Shown here: positions 24,879-34,400 of the stretch, piece after piece
Layout: the number at the start of each line of letters is the position of its first letter
Numbering within the stretch: position 1 is the first letter of the stretch
Origin: Bacteroidales bacterium
GTDB taxonomy: Bacteria; Bacteroidota; Bacteroidia; Bacteroidales; VadinHA17
Reading direction: 5' to 3'
DNA: 36,083 nucleotides
Assembly (NCBI GenBank): GCA_003141415.1
Contig: PLLX01000117.1
Span: 1 to 36,083, forward strand
The notes under the pieces: generated by a model
What the model was told of the DNA's origin: nothing
The model's input: only the letters and a program-made list of their open reading frames with translations
Database searches by the model: none
Made by a program: the position numbers and the translations under genes

Positions 24879-26378
24879 ATGAAACTTCCACCCTCATCTA
24901 AAAACTGGTTAACAATTATCGGTTCAATTATTGCCGGAATAAACCTGGCATTGATTATTCTTCTCTTTATCATCTCTACAATATTCAATAAAGGGAACTC
25001 TAACCTCGGTTTATTTATCTATATTATTCTTCCCGGGTTTCTGATTTTGGGACTTTTGCTGATCCCGGTGGGAATAATTTATGAAAGGAAGAGGGTCCGT
25101 CGAAGTGGAATTAAGGAAGAAGCCAGGTTCCCAAGGATTGATCTGAATGATCCCAGGCACAGAAATGCTTTTGTGATTTTTACTATCACAACAATTATAG
25201 TTCTTTTTCTTTCAACTCTTGGAAGCTTTCAGGCTTTCCATATAACTGAATCAGTGCAGTTCTGTGGTACTTTATGTCATCAGGTTATGGAACCTGAGTA
25301 CACTGCATACCATAATTCTCCTCATGCAAATGTTGCTTGTGTTGAGTGTCATGTCGGATCGGGAGCATCGTGGTATGTTAAATCAAAACTTTCAGGATTA
25401 CACCAGGTATATGCCGTGATAACAAATTCATTTCCACGACCAATTGAAACGCCTCTGCATGATCTGCGTCCTGCAAGAGAGACCTGTGAAAAATGCCACT
25501 GGCCGCAAAAATTCTATGCAAGAACACTCTGGACCAATAAATATTTTCTTGCCGATTCATTGAATACTGAGTGGGATATAATGCTCCAGATGAAAACCGG
25601 CCCGGAATATAGCGGACTGGGTATGAAAGAAGGAATTCACTGGCACATTAACCCGGCTGTAAGCATTGAATATATTTCAGAAAATGACAAGCGTGAAAAT
25701 ATAACCTATGTTAAATATACCAATAAGTCTTCGGGTGAAGTCAAAATATTCAGAAATGACAGCGATCCAATCTCAGACAGCCTGCTCTCAAAATCGACAA
25801 CCAGAACTATGGATTGCATTGATTGTCACAACCGTCCGTCGCATAACTATAATTCCCCTCCTGTTTATTTTGATAAGGCAATGCTGACAGGCGCAATTTC
25901 GAAAGATATTCCATTCTTCAAGAAAGTTGCAATGGGAATTTTAAAAGACACATTCAGCGATAAGGATACTGCCCTGATGAAAATTAAAGACGGCATTTCA
26001 TCTTTTTACCAATCTGAAAATAATGAATATTATACTAAAAACAAGGATCTTATAGATAACTCAATATCAGCAGTTCAGAAAGCATTCATACAGAATACTT
26101 TTCCGAAAATGAAAGTAACTTATGATCATTATCCTGAGCATATCGGGCATCTTGAATCTGATGGTTGTTTCAGGTGTCACAATGATGCTTTCAAAGCACC
26201 TGACGGCAGCAAAATTTCACGTGATTGTAATCTTTGTCATAGTATTGTCGGTCAGGGCAAAGAGGGAATGATGGAATATGTCAATATCAGGGATAATCTT
26301 GAATTTAAGCATCCTGTAAATATCGGAACTGCATGGAAAGAAGCCAATTGTTCAGAATGCCATAAATTTCTGTATTGA
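24879..26378 (+). CDS. Heptaheme NapC/NirT-type inner-membrane cytochrome c
   Basis: 499 residues. Three N-terminal helices (about 10-34, 42-66, 94-118) anchor it, and the rest should be periplasmic. Seven heme-binding motifs: CGTLCH (C129, a CX3CH), CVECH (C154), CEKCH (C203), CIDCH (C313), CFRCH (C430), CNLCH (C450) and CSECH (C491). The first four lie in a NapC/NirT/NrfH-like core that takes electrons from quinol; the last three are a C-terminal addition. Three helices plus seven hemes recalls ImcH-type cytochromes of Geobacter. A -7-like TATTTTTA lies at 24838-24845. It likely passes electrons from the quinol pool into the periplasm; the terminal acceptor is unknown. Confidence 0.9.
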   Translation: MKLPPSSKNWLTIIGSIIAGINLALIILLFIISTIFNKGNSNLGLFIYIILPGFLILGLLLIPVGIIYERKRVRRSGIKEEARFPRIDLNDPRHRNAFVIFTITTIIVLFLSTLGSFQAFHITESVQFCGTLCHQVMEPEYTAYHNSPHANVACVECHVGSGASWYVKSKLSGLHQVYAVITNSFPRPIETPLHDLRPARETCEKCHWPQKFYARTLWTNKYFLADSLNTEWDIMLQMKTGPEYSGLGMKEGIHWHINPAVSIEYISENDKRENITYVKYTNKSSGEVKIFRNDSDPISDSLLSKSTTRTMDCIDCHNRPSHNYNSPPVYFDKAMLTGAISKDIPFFKKVAMGILKDTFSDKDTALMKIKDGISSFYQSENNEYYTKNKDLIDNSISAVQKAFIQNTFPKMKVTYDHYPEHIGHLESDGCFRCHNDAFKAPDGSKISRDCNLCHSIVGQGKEGMMEYVNIRDNLEFKHPVNIGTAWKEANCSECHKFLY

Positions 26379-26397
26379 AATAAGACAAAAGACAGGG

Positions 26398-26431
26398 CCG
26401 GGCGTAAAAAATTTGCCCGGTGGGCAAATTT
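26398..26431 (+). other. Two mutually exclusive hairpins after the cytochrome gene
   Basis: AAATTTGCCC-GGT-GGGCAAATTT (26409-26431) is a perfect 10-bp stem with a 3-base loop. An alternative stem, CCGGGC (26398-26403) with GCCCGG (26415-26420), uses the same GCCC bases, so only one can form. No T-run follows. It may end the cytochrome transcript or protect it, or be a repeat remnant. Confidence 0.5.
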
Positions 26432-26462
26432 AGCGAAGGAGACAGCCTTCAGGGGAGGAAAA

Positions 26463-26497
26463 CTTCAAAATGAAAACTGCAAAATGAAAAAAGTAAA
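26463..26497 (+). repeat. 7-bp tandem array before the DoxX-barrel gene
   Basis: Five 7-bp units: CTTCAAA, ATGAAAA, CTGCAAA, ATGAAAA, AAGTAAA, with a visible 14-bp higher-order period. It ends 11 bp before the ATG of the next gene, and is A-rich on the coding strand like the other arrays. Confidence 0.55.
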
Positions 26498-26508
26498 ATT
26501 AATTACAT

Positions 26509-28050
26509 ATGATATCTGGTAAATTCAAAAATAAACTGGTTCCCACATTTCTTACGATTCTGAGAATTGTAATTGGCTGGCATTTTCTTTATGAAGGGGT
26601 AGTTAAATTAATGAATCCAGCCTGGACTGCCAGGCCATTTCTTGAAGGTTCCCGATGGATATTCGGTGATCTCTTCCGTTGGATGATTTCGGGAAATACC
26701 GGTATGTGGATTATCGATACACTCAATGCATATGGCCTTACTATAATAGGTATTTCACTTATATTGGGCGTCTTCACCAGAGTTGCTTTATGGGGCGGAG
26801 TTGGTCTCCTGCTGATGTATTATATAGCTTATCCTCCATTTGGTGGTTTTAGTTATGGCGCTCCAACCGAAGGAAGTTACCTTATCGTAAATAAGAATCT
26901 TGTCGAGCTCTTTGCTATGGTACTTCTGGTTTTTACCGAATCAGGTCAGTTTTTCGGACTCGATATGTTACGGAAAAAGAAAATAAAACTTAATAAAAAA
27001 GAAACTGAGCCAGATGAAGTGGCTGATAATCAAGAAAAGAATCCGCGCCGGGAATTAATCAAAGCTTTTATGGGAATACCTGTCCTGGCAGTTTTTGCCG
27101 GAGCGTTTTTCAAGAATTTAACTGAAGCGGGTCCTGATGCTGTTTCGGGTGCCACTATAAAAGTTGATTATAAACAGATAAACGATCTCAAGGGCAAATT
27201 ACCGTCCGGAAAACTAGGTGACCTCACAATAAGCAGGATGATAATGGGTTGCAATCTTATTGGCGGATGGTCGCATGGACGTGACCTTATATATTCCGAT
27301 ACTCTTTTCAAAGCTTATAATAATGAGAGAAAGATAATTGAGACCTTTTATCTGGCTGAACAGGCAGGCATAAATACAGTCTTTATGGTAACTCAATATT
27401 ATCCTACTTTCAATAAATATAAAAATATATATAACAGCAAAATGCAATCAATATGTCAGGCTATGTTACCTGACAAGGATTTTTTCTCCAATATTAAAGA
27501 GGCCATAAAAAGCAGACCAAATGCTATTTACATACAGGGAGGTGAAGGGGACAGGTATGCGCAGGCAGGTAAATTCGATATGATTAAAAAAGCCATTGTT
27601 TATATAAAACAGCAAGGATTTCCTGCAGGTGTGGGAGCTCATTCATTAGAGACAATAAAATCATGCGAAAGAGAAGGTATCAATGCAGATTTCTATGTGA
27701 AAACTTTCCATCATGACAAATATTGGTCCGCACATCCAATCGAGAATCGTGAAGAATATAGTGTTATCGGTCCGGGTTCACCTGATCACAACAGATTCCA
27801 TGAAAACATGTGGGACCTTTTTCCTTTACACACCATCGAGTATATGAAAGAGGTTCATAAACCATGGTTTGCATTTAAAGTACTTGCCGCAGGAGCTATC
27901 GAACCAAAAGATGGATTCCGTTTTGCATTTGAAAACGGAGCAGACTTTATTTGTGTCGGAATGTTCGATTTTCAGGTAATAGATAATGTAAATACTGCTA
28001 CTGAGATACTGGGAAGTCTCAGGAACCGTGAAAGAAAATGGTTTTCATAA
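26509..28050 (+). CDS. DoxX-like membrane domain fused to a TIM-barrel (AKR-like) domain
   Basis: 513 residues in two parts. Residues 1-155 are a DoxX/DoxD-type four-helix membrane domain (RIVIGWHFLYEGVVKL; GISLILGVFTRVALWGGVG). A charged linker leads to a further helix after NPRRELIKAFMG (about 185-201). Residues 235-513 look like an aldo/keto-reductase-type barrel (ISRMIMGCNLIGGW; AEQAGINTVF; GAIEPKDGFRFAFENGADF). The usual AKR tetrad is not evident: FMVTQYY replaces DTAxxY and no matching Lys is visible. A His-rich stretch (YVKTFHHDKYWSAHP) may mark a different active site. It could face the periplasm. It follows the cytochrome gene on the same strand, so a redox role is likely. Confidence 0.78.
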   Translation: MISGKFKNKLVPTFLTILRIVIGWHFLYEGVVKLMNPAWTARPFLEGSRWIFGDLFRWMISGNTGMWIIDTLNAYGLTIIGISLILGVFTRVALWGGVGLLLMYYIAYPPFGGFSYGAPTEGSYLIVNKNLVELFAMVLLVFTESGQFFGLDMLRKKKIKLNKKETEPDEVADNQEKNPRRELIKAFMGIPVLAVFAGAFFKNLTEAGPDAVSGATIKVDYKQINDLKGKLPSGKLGDLTISRMIMGCNLIGGWSHGRDLIYSDTLFKAYNNERKIIETFYLAEQAGINTVFMVTQYYPTFNKYKNIYNSKMQSICQAMLPDKDFFSNIKEAIKSRPNAIYIQGGEGDRYAQAGKFDMIKKAIVYIKQQGFPAGVGAHSLETIKSCEREGINADFYVKTFHHDKYWSAHPIENREEYSVIGPGSPDHNRFHENMWDLFPLHTIEYMKEVHKPWFAFKVLAAGAIEPKDGFRFAFENGADFICVGMFDFQVIDNVNTATEILGSLRNRERKWFS

Positions 28051-28053
28051 ATG

Positions 28054-28902
28054 CTACCTGAGAATTTCTGAGGTATACTTATCTGCGACATCAGACTGAT
28101 CTTTCGACAGACCGGAAATAATAACAATTTTATTCCCCTTCCAAGCCAGAAATATCGTTCCGTTGTATCCGTCTTTTAACATATACCTGCCGGTCTCAGA
28201 ATACACAGCTTCTGTTCCGGTTGTTGCAGTCAGATATGCTTCTACTGATTTTCGTATCTCGGCAGGAGCATTACTTTCCATTATAAAGATCGAGAAGACA
28301 TCATTTCCTGAAGAATAAGTTGCTTTAAAAGCTTTATTAAGAAATTTATGACCCAGAACACTTTCATTAATATAGGTCTCCTCGTTGATCTTTTTACCTG
28401 TTTCAGGAAACAGAGAAAGAGCTGAAGGCATTTCCGAACCGCCTGTAATCATATCCGCCACTTTATGAGCCAACGATTCAGCTGATTTCAATGCAGTCTC
28501 ATTCTTTGAATATGTCCTGATCTTGACATAATAATTGCCCTTAAAGAAATTAATTGCCCCATCTGCAATATATCCCTGTGAACCCAGATCCATGAAACGG
28601 AAGGATGGGGAGCGTTCTGTCGAATATATTCCAAAGGCCAGAGTATTATCACTCTGTTTGTAAATTTCCAGTTTAATAACATTCTTTCCCTTTTTATACT
28701 CGGCAACATGCAGATCAACAAAACCATAGGCAAGATATATATCGGCTGCTCCATTAATATAATCCCAAAGGTTTTCAGGAAGAAAAACCGGATAATTTGT
28801 AGTTTTTTTATAGCCTTTCAGATCTGGTAATTTAATATCCTGGGCAAAAACAGAACCTGAAAGAAATATAAGGAAACATACAAGATGGATTTTATTTTTC
28901 AT
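28054..28902 (-). CDS. Exported DUF6599-like protein
   Basis: 282 residues from the ATG at 28902 (an ATG at 28908 is also possible). Signal peptide MKNKIHLVCFLIFLSGSVFAQ. The mature protein has the FLPENLWDYINGAADIYLAY and YGFVDLHVAEYKKG stretches typical of the family I know as DUF6599; this assignment is from memory of the motif. Function unknown; periplasmic. It is convergent with the DoxX-barrel gene, with only 3 bp between stop codons, and sits between that gene and the Tat-AKR gene. Confidence 0.7.
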   Translation of the reverse strand: MKNKIHLVCFLIFLSGSVFAQDIKLPDLKGYKKTTNYPVFLPENLWDYINGAADIYLAYGFVDLHVAEYKKGKNVIKLEIYKQSDNTLAFGIYSTERSPSFRFMDLGSQGYIADGAINFFKGNYYVKIRTYSKNETALKSAESLAHKVADMITGGSEMPSALSLFPETGKKINEETYINESVLGHKFLNKAFKATYSSGNDVFSIFIMESNAPAEIRKSVEAYLTATTGTEAVYSETGRYMLKDGYNGTIFLAWKGNKIVIISGLSKDQSDVADKYTSEILR

Positions 28903-29040
28903 GGTCATAATTAGTTAAATGTAAAAAAATGAATATCCTCAACAATGTATCCAAAGAAGCTTGAAAATCAATATAGAGTATTTGATTTTAAAAATCATCT
29001 TACGAAAAAATAACCAGATTATTTCTCTTTTAATACGTAT

Positions 29041-30237
29041 TTAAACCAGGAAATCAGCCGGTACATTTACAAGCCTTGAAATATCTGCAATTTTCTCCCT
29101 TATATCGAAGTTTTTAGTGCACTCCACCTTACATGAATTGCACTCTTTGCAAGGATTATCATTTGTTCCGAGTTCACTTAACAGAGAGTGAGCCATGGAC
29201 AGGTTTGAATAACCATATGCATACATGTAAGCTCTCATCAGATCAGGTACAGGAAGGTTCAATGGACAGTCATTAAGACATTTTGTACAACCGGTACAAT
29301 AAAGCCCTTTTTCAGCACTTGCAATCAAAAGATCATTCTTTTCCTGATCAGTAATTGAAATATCTGACAGAAGTTTTACATTCAGACCCAGCTGATCAAA
29401 GTCGGTCATACCGGGAATTGCAGTAGTCACATCTGTATTTGACAGGACCCATTTTATAGCTGCAGAAGAATTAATAGGTTTAGTTTTTTCTTTATCAAGA
29501 AATCCTCCTCCTGCAATTGTCTTCATTGCAACTATACCTATTCCGGCCTGATTAGCCTTTTTAATGGCGCTATTCAATTCCTTGATATAAGTCTGTTTAA
29601 AATTATATGCAGTCAGAATTACATCCCATGTATCCATAGATGCCGCAGCATCTATGACAACCGGTTCATTAGCATGTGTTGAGAAACCTATAAACTTTAT
29701 TTTGCCTTCTTTTTTGAGACCCTTAACTGTCTTTATAATTGGCTTATACTCAAGCATTTCTGGATTCCTGACATCATGAATATACAGAATATCAACATAA
29801 TCCATCTTTAACCGAGAAAGACTTGTATTGAATTTTGAAAGGAAATCTTCAGCAGTTGTCTGATCAGAAGGTTTGCCTCCCATATCAACACCGATTGGTT
29901 TAACTTTTGTAGCAAGGTAAAATGAGTTTCTGGGATAATCTTTGAGGAGATTACCGAGCATTATCTCATTATTCCCATTTTGATACCCATTAGCAGTATC
30001 AAAAAGTTTAATTCCATTATCGTAAGCAGCTTTGCAGAGATTAGGATTATCAGCTCTCATTACTCCAAAACTTATTACAGGAATTTTCATCCCTGTTTTC
30101 CCCAGCGTCCTTGAGATAATATCCTTCTGTTGATTTGATGTTTGAGCTGATACTAAAGAAGGAGATAATGCCACGATTCCTGCAGCCCCTGCAATACCTG
30201 TTCTGAGAAAACCTCTTCTGTTAATATTTTTCATCAT
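29041..30237 (-). CDS. Tat-exported aldo/keto reductase with C-terminal 4Fe-4S motifs
   Basis: 398 residues (ATG at 30237 or 30234). The N-terminus has a twin-arginine signal, NRRGFLRTG (Arg7-Arg8), and a hydrophobic stretch ending SLVSAQ. The AKR barrel keeps the catalytic tetrad Asp80, Tyr85 (FDTANGYQNG), Lys111 (LATKV) and His154 (LYIHD). At the C-terminus are two ferredoxin-type clusters, CTGCTKCLNDCP (Cys314, 317, 320, 324) and CKECNSCKVEC (Cys363, 366, 369, 373). The Tat signal implies folding with cofactors before export. The clusters suggest electrons enter from a periplasmic carrier rather than only NAD(P)H. Substrate unknown. Confidence 0.88.
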   Translation of the reverse strand: MMKNINRRGFLRTGIAGAAGIVALSPSLVSAQTSNQQKDIISRTLGKTGMKIPVISFGVMRADNPNLCKAAYDNGIKLFDTANGYQNGNNEIMLGNLLKDYPRNSFYLATKVKPIGVDMGGKPSDQTTAEDFLSKFNTSLSRLKMDYVDILYIHDVRNPEMLEYKPIIKTVKGLKKEGKIKFIGFSTHANEPVVIDAAASMDTWDVILTAYNFKQTYIKELNSAIKKANQAGIGIVAMKTIAGGGFLDKEKTKPINSSAAIKWVLSNTDVTTAIPGMTDFDQLGLNVKLLSDISITDQEKNDLLIASAEKGLYCTGCTKCLNDCPLNLPVPDLMRAYMYAYGYSNLSMAHSLLSELGTNDNPCKECNSCKVECTKNFDIREKIADISRLVNVPADFLV

Positions 30238-30305
30238 TTATATGTTTTTTTATTGATATTATCTAACCAGATCCACAATCCGGAAACCGGTTTAAGATAA
30301 TTCAT

Positions 30306-31058
30306 TTATTTCAGGCTTCTGATCCGTACTTCAATCCCGGAATCTTTTAATAATTTAACAATTTCATTAGTGTCTGTCTCCCCAAAATGATAAGGATAAA
30401 GGATTTTAGGCTTAAAAGCCAGAGCGGCATCGGCAACCATTGCAGGAGTCATGGTATAAGGAAGATTCATCGGGAGGAAAGCAACATCTATATTCCTGAG
30501 TGATTTCATCTCCGGAGTGTTTTCAGTGTCTCCGGCGATGTAAAATCTTTTCCCGCCGATTGTCAGGATATATCCTAACCCGATGCCTTTCGGATGAAAA
30601 GGATGGCCCGGCGTGCTTTCATTCACAATATTATATGCAGGAACTGCTTGTATAATTATGTTATTTATCTCCTGTCTGTCATCAGCTTTCATTTCCATTC
30701 CCCACGGAATTTTTTGAGTGGAGTTCTGGTTACAGAACAACAATGTTTCCGGCTTCTTAAGATCTGCAATTAACTTTACATCCAGATGATCCCCGTGTTC
30801 ATGAGTAACCAGAATAAGATCAGCTTTAGGTAGGAAATCATAGTTCCCTGAACTCCTGACAGGATCTATATAAATGACAAAACCGTTTACTTTAAACATC
30901 AGCGATCCATGTCCGATAAAATGCATCTCAACTACTCCTGCCGAGGTGACAATCTTATCAAATTCAGGGGGCTCCTGAGAGAATACCGGTATGATCATTA
31001 CAGTAAATATTATAGTTAGAAAAGCTTTTTTTAGTATGGTTAAGGAACACTTATTCAT
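30306..31058 (-). CDS. Exported metallo-beta-lactamase-fold hydrolase
   Basis: 250 residues from the ATG at 31058; an earlier start at 31088 would bury the signal peptide. Residues 1-27 form a signal peptide (ending IIPVFSQ). MBL-fold motifs: VTHEHGDHLD (HxHxDH, metal ligands His86, His88, Asp90, His91), YIAGDTENTPEM (Asp bridging both metals) and PYHFGETD (final His). The form (FIGHGSLMFKV near the start, GDT, late YPYHFG) is that of the UPF0173/UlaG-like group. Substrate not assigned. It precedes the Tat-AKR gene on the same strand with a 68-bp gap. Confidence 0.87.
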   Translation of the reverse strand: MNKCSLTILKKAFLTIIFTVMIIPVFSQEPPEFDKIVTSAGVVEMHFIGHGSLMFKVNGFVIYIDPVRSSGNYDFLPKADLILVTHEHGDHLDVKLIADLKKPETLLFCNQNSTQKIPWGMEMKADDRQEINNIIIQAVPAYNIVNESTPGHPFHPKGIGLGYILTIGGKRFYIAGDTENTPEMKSLRNIDVAFLPMNLPYTMTPAMVADAALAFKPKILYPYHFGETDTNEIVKLLKDSGIEVRIRSLK

Positions 31059-31465
31059 TTTATTAATTTTTAGTTTGACAATATACAAAGATTTGAAAAA
31101 AATTATTAATTATTAGCTTTTTGAAAAAAAATTTCAGAAACAAAAATACCATTAAAAAAGGATATTCAGAATTATCTTCATTTAACGATTCGATTAGGGA
31201 TTCCTCATTCCGCTACATTCTGAATTGACAGTTTATTTTAATATAGTATGGGTAGAAGTTGCGATTCGCCCGGGCGAATCGCAACTTCTGCTTCCGTCAC
31301 CCTGTATTTATCCAGTCATTCCGGGCGACAGAGAAGAATCTCCTGTTAATAGTCGATGCTTACTTTAAATTTTAATTAAATTTATTATCCTCACATTCAA
31401 TATATCTTGAATTTTTAATAACTTGCCAGCAGAATTTAGGTCATTGTGTCAATTAATTAAAATTG
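31059..31465. other. Divergent intergenic region before the C25 peptidase
   Basis: About 400 bp between the MBL-fold gene (leftward) and the C25 peptidase (rightward). It holds a 36-bp perfect palindrome (31254-31289) and a GC-rich repeat remnant (about 31296-31345, containing CAGTCATTCCGGGCGACAG). No coding frame and no convincing full promoter was found. Confidence 0.6.
31254..31289. repeat. 36-bp perfect palindrome
   Basis: The 18-bp arm AGAAGTTGCGATTCGCCC is followed directly by its exact reverse complement, with no loop and CCCGGG at the centre. It is GC-richer than the surroundings. It would form a cruciform in DNA or a long hairpin in RNA. It could be a repeat-family member or a structured protein-binding site. 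Confidence 0.9.
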
Positions 31466-34400
31466 ATGCGTTTAGGGAAAGATAAACAGGCTATTATACT
31501 AGCAGTTTTTCTGGTTTTTACAGTATCAGCCAGCGGACAGACAGGAATAAGTTACAAATTCCATCTTGATGGTAATTTGCAGAAAAGTGATGTCATAATT
31601 GGCGATAAATCTATTATTATAAACTATTCAATCTCAGAGCTCAACATTGAAAGCTTAACCAATTCTGCCGGTTCATTTTATCGTATATCTATTCCGGGCC
31701 ACATTTCATCGGCTGTTCCCGGGAAACCGGATCTACCGGTTTTCAGCCGGTTGATCACAATTCCGGAAGGATCAGGATTCAAGATAAAAATTTCAGACGT
31801 CAGATCTGAAAAGATTAAGCCGTCGGGTAAAAAGATAGAGGGTCTTCTTTTCCCTGCTCAGGAAAGTGAAACCAAGGAATTTCAGCAAACAAAACCCGGG
31901 TTTAAAATTGACAAAACAGTTTATGCCACAAGAGGAATCATTCCCGGTGACACAGTACGAATTGAACCTTTAGGCATTGCCAGGAATAATAAACTTGCCA
32001 ACCTCTATATATTGCCGGTAAGATATAACCCACATTCAAATTCAATAGAGGTTATTACATCTATGAGAATTGAGATAACATTTTCAAATTCCATCAATCT
32101 CACATCAAAATCTCTTTCCTCACAATCAGCAGTATTCAAAGAATCTCTTAATAAAGGGATACTAAATTACAATCCTGATCAGGTAGTACCCGGCTACTCT
32201 GATCAACCTGTCAAAATGATAATAATAACAGATACTGCATTCAAAAAACAGCTTGAGCCATTTATCAGATGGAAAACTCAGAAAGGTTTTAAACTAACAA
32301 TCCTGTATAAAGGAGCCGGACTGGCTGGTAATGATTATATCCATATAAAGCAGACACTGACCAATATTTATAATGCTTCATCTTCAACCGGCCATCCTCC
32401 AGAATATCTGCTTATTATCGGAGACGTCAACAGAGTTCCTTATTATGGATCAGGGGGTTCCGGAAATATCACAGATATGTACTATGGTGAATTTGATGGA
32501 AACGGCGATTATATTCCGGAAATGTTTATTGGCCGATTACCCGTTGCCGATACTACAGAACTAAAAACTGCCATCACCAAAATTATTCAGTATGAAAAGT
32601 TTCAGTTTGCAGATACAAATAAATTTTATTCCCGGGCAATCGTCAGTGCAGGTTACGATGCTGGCTACGCCAGTTATATGAATGGACAGATAAAATATGC
32701 AATTACAAATTATCTCACAAAAGCGAATAGAATCGATGAATTTCACTTTAACTATCCGCAATCCTACACTGCGAAGGATTCAATTATAGAACTTATAAAT
32801 AAGGGAGTTTCATTCATTAATTATACCGGGCACGGTGAAGAAGATGGATGGTTACATGTTAATATTAAAACACCTGATATTCCATTATTTCAGAATAAGA
32901 ACATGTATCCGTTTGTAATAAGTAATGCCTGCAGGACAGCCCAGTTTAACCTGGCGTCTGCTTTTGGAACCAGGATGTTACTTACAGCTGGAAAAGGTGC
33001 TATCGGGTTCATTGGATGTTCAAACGACTCATATTGGGATGAAGATTTTTACTGGGCTGTTGGCCCGGGAACTATTTCTGGTGATCCTACCTATGAAGGA
33101 TCAGGTCTCGGAGCTTATGACAGATTGTTTCATACCCATGGTGAATCTCCTTCTGACTGGTACTATACAATGGGTCAGATTAATTATGCAGGAAATCTGG
33201 CTGTCAGTGCAAGCACTTCTTCAAGGAAGCAGTATTACTGGGAGACATATAATCTTATAGGAGACCCAAGTGTTACTCCAATTCTGGGAAAACCTCTATC
33301 CTTTAATGTTTCATTACCCGATACTCTTCCAAACGGTATTAAATCGCTCTCCTTAAGCGTTGATCCTTTTGCATATGTAGCTGTATCACATTTTGATACA
33401 CTCTGGGATGCCTCATTTGCCAGTAATTCAGGAACTGTTACTCTTAATCTACCTGGCATTTCTAATGATTCCTGTCTGGTTGTAATTTCAGGTCAGAACA
33501 AGATTCCTGTAATGAAGACTATCCATTTCTCAAATATCCATAAAGAGTTTATTAATCTTACAGCCAGTTCTATAAACGATAGTCAGGGAAATAACAATAA
33601 CCTGGCCGATTTTGGAGAGTCATTTTACCTGAAACTTAAAATAAGTAATCTAGGGTTAACTGATTCACATAATCTATATGCAAAAATCTCATCTACCTCC
33701 GATTGGGTAACAATTACGAGCGATTCAGTGTCAATAGGAACCTTGTTGGCAAGATCTGATACTGTTCTTTCAAATAATCTGGGCGTTTCCATTTCCAATG
33801 ATGTACCGGATATGGGAGTAGTCACTTTTAAGCTTCTTTTAAAGGACCAGCTGTCTGAAAAACAGTACTCGATTGATATCTGTATCCATGCTCCGGAACT
33901 TCAGATTATTAACTGTCTCATGGATGATAAAATAGAAGGGAATGGCGATGATATACCTGATCCGGGAGAAACATTCAGACTTGTATTCAAAGTTCAAAAC
34001 CAGGGTAGCAGCAACATAGAGGGACAATTTAACATTTCAAGTCAGGATGGCAACCTTTCCATTGTGGAACCGAGCATTAAGTCGGGTGTATTGAAATTCG
34101 GACAAGTTACCGACATACCTATAGTGGTAAAACTGTCTGAAACAATTCCCACCGGCACCCTGATTTCAGTCTCGGCAATACTCGATTGTAGTCCATATAT
34201 TGTTAATAAGGATTTCTCCTTCAGAGTAGGAAAAATACGGGAGAGTTTTGAAGCATCATCTTTTAATGTTTTTCCGTGGATTAATTTAAGTTCAATTCCA
34301 TGGATTATTACTTCAGCAACTTCTTACGATGGCAGTGTTTCTGCCAGATCAGGAGCGATCGGCAATAGTGGATCCACATCCCTGGCTATCAGGACAATTT

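Noticed and set aside
28916-28923. TACATTTA box upstream of the DUF6599-like gene (minus strand)
   Set aside because: The transcription start would fall within a few bases of the start codon, so the match is probably chance.
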